From an uncultured Pseudomonadota bacterium (GTDB lineage: Bacteria > Pseudomonadota > Gammaproteobacteria > Burkholderiales > SCOH01), in contig CALMFQ010000171.1 in NCBI GenBank assembly GCA_937863215.1, positions 1-7,456 on the forward strand: a stretch of DNA of 7,456 nt, in the 5' to 3' direction. The position numbers and the translations under genes were made by a program. Positions 5,948-7,456 of this stretch are shown here, piece by piece; the first letter of the stretch is position 1; every line of letters begins with the position of its first letter. The notes beneath the pieces are model-generated. The model was not told the origin of the DNA, searched no databases, and saw nothing but the letters and a program-made list of their open reading frames with translations.

Positions 5948-6934
5948 ATGCTGAATATCAAGGCTGAAGAGCTGGAACGGATCATTCAAACCCTGGCAGA
6001 GGCGATCAGAATGCACGATCACTGGCGCGACGATTTTTTTCGCACCCTGATCTGCAAGATGCAGCCCGACGCATCGCTCCTTGCCGACGATGCGCATCAT
6101 CGTTGTGCCTTTGGCCACTGGTTCTACAGCGACAGCAACGAAAAGCTGCGTCAGACCTCTGCATTTGAAGAAATCGGAACGCTGCACCGGCTACTGCATA
6201 TCAGTGCCCGGGATATCTGCCGGAAATTCCAGGACAGCCAGGGGAAAGTCAACGTCAGGGAATACGACTGCCTGCATGAGCGCATGGTTCAGTTCCGGAC
6301 TGCGCTGGTGAATCTGAAAAACCGCACCACCCGGACCTTGCTGAGCATGGACCGGTTCGAGGCGACGCATGACCAGTTGACGAACTTGCCTAACCGGGTC
6401 GGCTTCCAGCGGCGCTTGCAGGCATGCATCGCCATGGCGCAAACGGACGGCTCCTGCTTTGCTGTCCTGTTTATCGACCTGGATAACTTCAAACCGGTCA
6501 ACGATACATACGGGCACCATGTCGGCGATTTACTGCTGCAGGACGTGGCACGGCGTCTGCTGGGCTGCATGCGCGAGATCGATACCGCGGCGCGGTTTGG
6601 AGGGGATGAGTTTGCCGCAATTCTGCACCACATTCAGAGTGCGGAACTCGATGAAATCTGCCACAGAATCCTCGACCGCCTGCAAGCACCCTGCAACTGC
6701 GAAGGCCGGGAGCTCGGCATTTCGGCAAGCATCGGCATTGCGCTGTACCCGGAACACGGCAGTGACGAATATGCGCTGTTGAAAAGCGCCGACGCAGCCA
6801 TGTATCGAGCGAAAGCGAAGGGGAAGAGCCAGTTCGATTATTTCGTGGCAGGCACTACTGCCACCGCCGCCGAGGCACCATCGGCCACTAGCCCCGCCTC
6901 GGGCGAACGAGACGGGCCGCCTGGGCCGTCGTGA
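5948..6934 (+). CDS. dgcZ: Diguanylate cyclase with N-terminal CZB zinc-binding domain (DgcZ-like)
   Basis: A 328-residue soluble enzyme that should make cyclic di-GMP from two GTP. ATG 5948 is preferred over GTG 5927 because it aligns the N-terminus with E. coli DgcZ. The CZB domain (about 5-130) has candidate zinc ligands His23, Cys53 (in RCAFGHWFY), His80 and His84, each one position from the DgcZ ligands His22, Cys52, His79 and His83. The GGDEF domain runs from about 138 (THDQLTNLPNR) through DLDNFKPVNDTYGH to GGDEF at 218-222 and ends near 300. RxxD at 209-212, five residues before GGDEF, is a complete product-inhibition site. In E. coli, zinc binding inhibits DgcZ activity; similar control is inferred here. 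A Pro/Ser/Thr/Ala-rich tail of about 25 residues follows the catalytic domain and looks disordered. There are no membrane segments. Its targets are unknown, with exopolysaccharide or motility the usual outputs. Confidence 0.93.
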   Translation: MLNIKAEELERIIQTLAEAIRMHDHWRDDFFRTLICKMQPDASLLADDAHHRCAFGHWFYSDSNEKLRQTSAFEEIGTLHRLLHISARDICRKFQDSQGKVNVREYDCLHERMVQFRTALVNLKNRTTRTLLSMDRFEATHDQLTNLPNRVGFQRRLQACIAMAQTDGSCFAVLFIDLDNFKPVNDTYGHHVGDLLLQDVARRLLGCMREIDTAARFGGDEFAAILHHIQSAELDEICHRILDRLQAPCNCEGRELGISASIGIALYPEHGSDEYALLKSADAAMYRAKAKGKSQFDYFVAGTTATAAEAPSATSPASGERDGPPGPS

Positions 6935-6935
6935 G

Positions 6936-6976
6936 CAGCCCTGTTACGGCAGCATTCCGATATGCCGGCAGGGCTG
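6936..6976. terminator. GC-rich hairpin between convergent dgcZ-like and rsgA genes, probable terminator
   Basis: CAGCCCTG (6936-6943) pairs perfectly with CAGGGCTG (6969-6976), and inside it CGGCA (6947-6951) pairs with TGCCG (6963-6967). This gives a 13-pair stem with a small asymmetric bulge and an 11-base loop. It begins one base after the cyclase stop and lies about 45 bases beyond the rsgA stop. No T-run flanks it on either strand, so it may act with Rho or as a 3'-end stabiliser. A smaller stem-loop follows at 6982-6995 (CAGCC/GGCTG). Confidence 0.5.
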
Positions 6977-7019
6977 GCGGGCAGCCGCTCGGCTGGCAAT
7001 CGATGTCGCGCCGGCCTGT

Positions 7020-7456
7020 TCAGCGTGCTTTGCTGCCTTCCAGCTCACCCGCAATCCTGCTGTACAGCGCGTAGCGGCGTGCGTCGATGCCTTGTTCGCT
7101 GACAGCGGCCTTGATGGCGCAATTGGGTTCGGACAAGTGGCGACAGTTGGCGAAGCGGCATTGCCCCAGCAGCGGGCGCATTTCCGGAAAATGGCTGGCA
7201 AGCTCGGCGGCGGCGATCTGTTTCAGGCCGAATTCCTGCATGCCCGGCGAGTCGATGATGTTGCTGTCGCCATCCAGATGGTAGAGCGTGGCGTGGGTGG
7301 TGGTGTGTTTGCCGGAATCCAGCGCCAGCGAGATGTCGCCGGTGCGCACGTTGGCATCGGGCAACAGCGCGTTGATGATGGTCGATTTGCCCATGCCGGA
7401 TTGGCCGATCAGCACTGTGGTCTGGCCGTGCAGGTAAGGGCGCAGCGGTTCGACGC
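7020..7456 (-). CDS. rsgA: Ribosome small-subunit-dependent GTPase RsgA (N-terminus beyond right edge)
   Basis: The last 145 codons of the gene are present, read leftward to TGA 7022-7020. RsgA is a circularly permuted GTPase that acts in late maturation of the 30S subunit. Visible here are the P-loop GQSGMGKST (G1), the Thr-rich TTTHATLYHL segment (G2), DSPG (G3) and the C-terminal zinc finger CRFANCRHLSEPNC, in which three Cys and one His have the usual C-x4-C-x-H-x5-C spacing. The G4 motif and the N-terminal OB fold should lie outside the window, consistent with the permuted order. The frame stays open upstream of the GTG at 7415 and reads EPLRPYLHGQTTVLIG, which is normal RsgA sequence, so that GTG is not the start. 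The gene converges on the cyclase gene. Confidence 0.95.
   Translation of the reverse strand, partial: VEPLRPYLHGQTTVLIGQSGMGKSTIINALLPDANVRTGDISLALDSGKHTTTHATLYHLDGDSNIIDSPGMQEFGLKQIAAAELASHFPEMRPLLGQCRFANCRHLSEPNCAIKAAVSEQGIDARRYALYSRIAGELEGSKAR

Noticed and set aside
5311..5985. A 224-codon minus-strand open frame opposite the secreted protein
   Set aside because: It is Ser/Arg/Pro/Cys-rich with no motifs, while the plus-strand alternative has a textbook signal peptide.

Overview
The window is an ordinary-looking chromosomal segment of a GC-rich Gram-negative bacterium. The gene content (a MocR-type regulator, an export operon whose membrane-fusion subunit carries a lipoprotein signal, a DgcZ-like diguanylate cyclase and rsgA) and codon style suggest a betaproteobacterium, perhaps of the Neisseriales. 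That placement is inferred from style and not from a database match.

Left part (1-1364): a GntR/MocR-family regulator fused to an aminotransferase-like domain lies on the minus strand and is cut by the left window edge. It diverges from a TetR-family regulator. The 193 bases between their starts hold a promoter candidate for each direction. An AT-rich set of inverted repeats overlaps the -10 element of the rightward promoter and is the best operator candidate in the window.

Middle part (1365-5049): a compact four-gene plus-strand operon in which every junction overlaps. It encodes a CecR/YbiH-like TetR repressor, a YbhG-like periplasmic membrane-fusion lipoprotein, an ABC ATPase with one nucleotide-binding domain, and a YbhS-like ABC-2 permease. 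Together these would form an inner-membrane exporter whose expression is set by the ligand-sensing TetR protein. Compared with the E. coli ybiH-ybhGFSR cluster, it has a half-size ATPase and no second permease gene, so a homodimeric transporter is expected.

Right part (5050-7456): after a 241-base gap comes a 185-residue secreted protein that I do not recognise. It is followed by a diguanylate cyclase with an N-terminal zinc-binding CZB domain, closely matching E. coli DgcZ in ligand spacing, with intact GGDEF and RxxD sites. A GC-rich hairpin directly after its stop separates it from the convergent minus-strand rsgA, a ribosome-assembly GTPase that runs off the right edge. I found no RNA genes, insertion sequences, CRISPR arrays or phage genes. 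The least explained part is the secreted protein next to the zinc-responsive cyclase.
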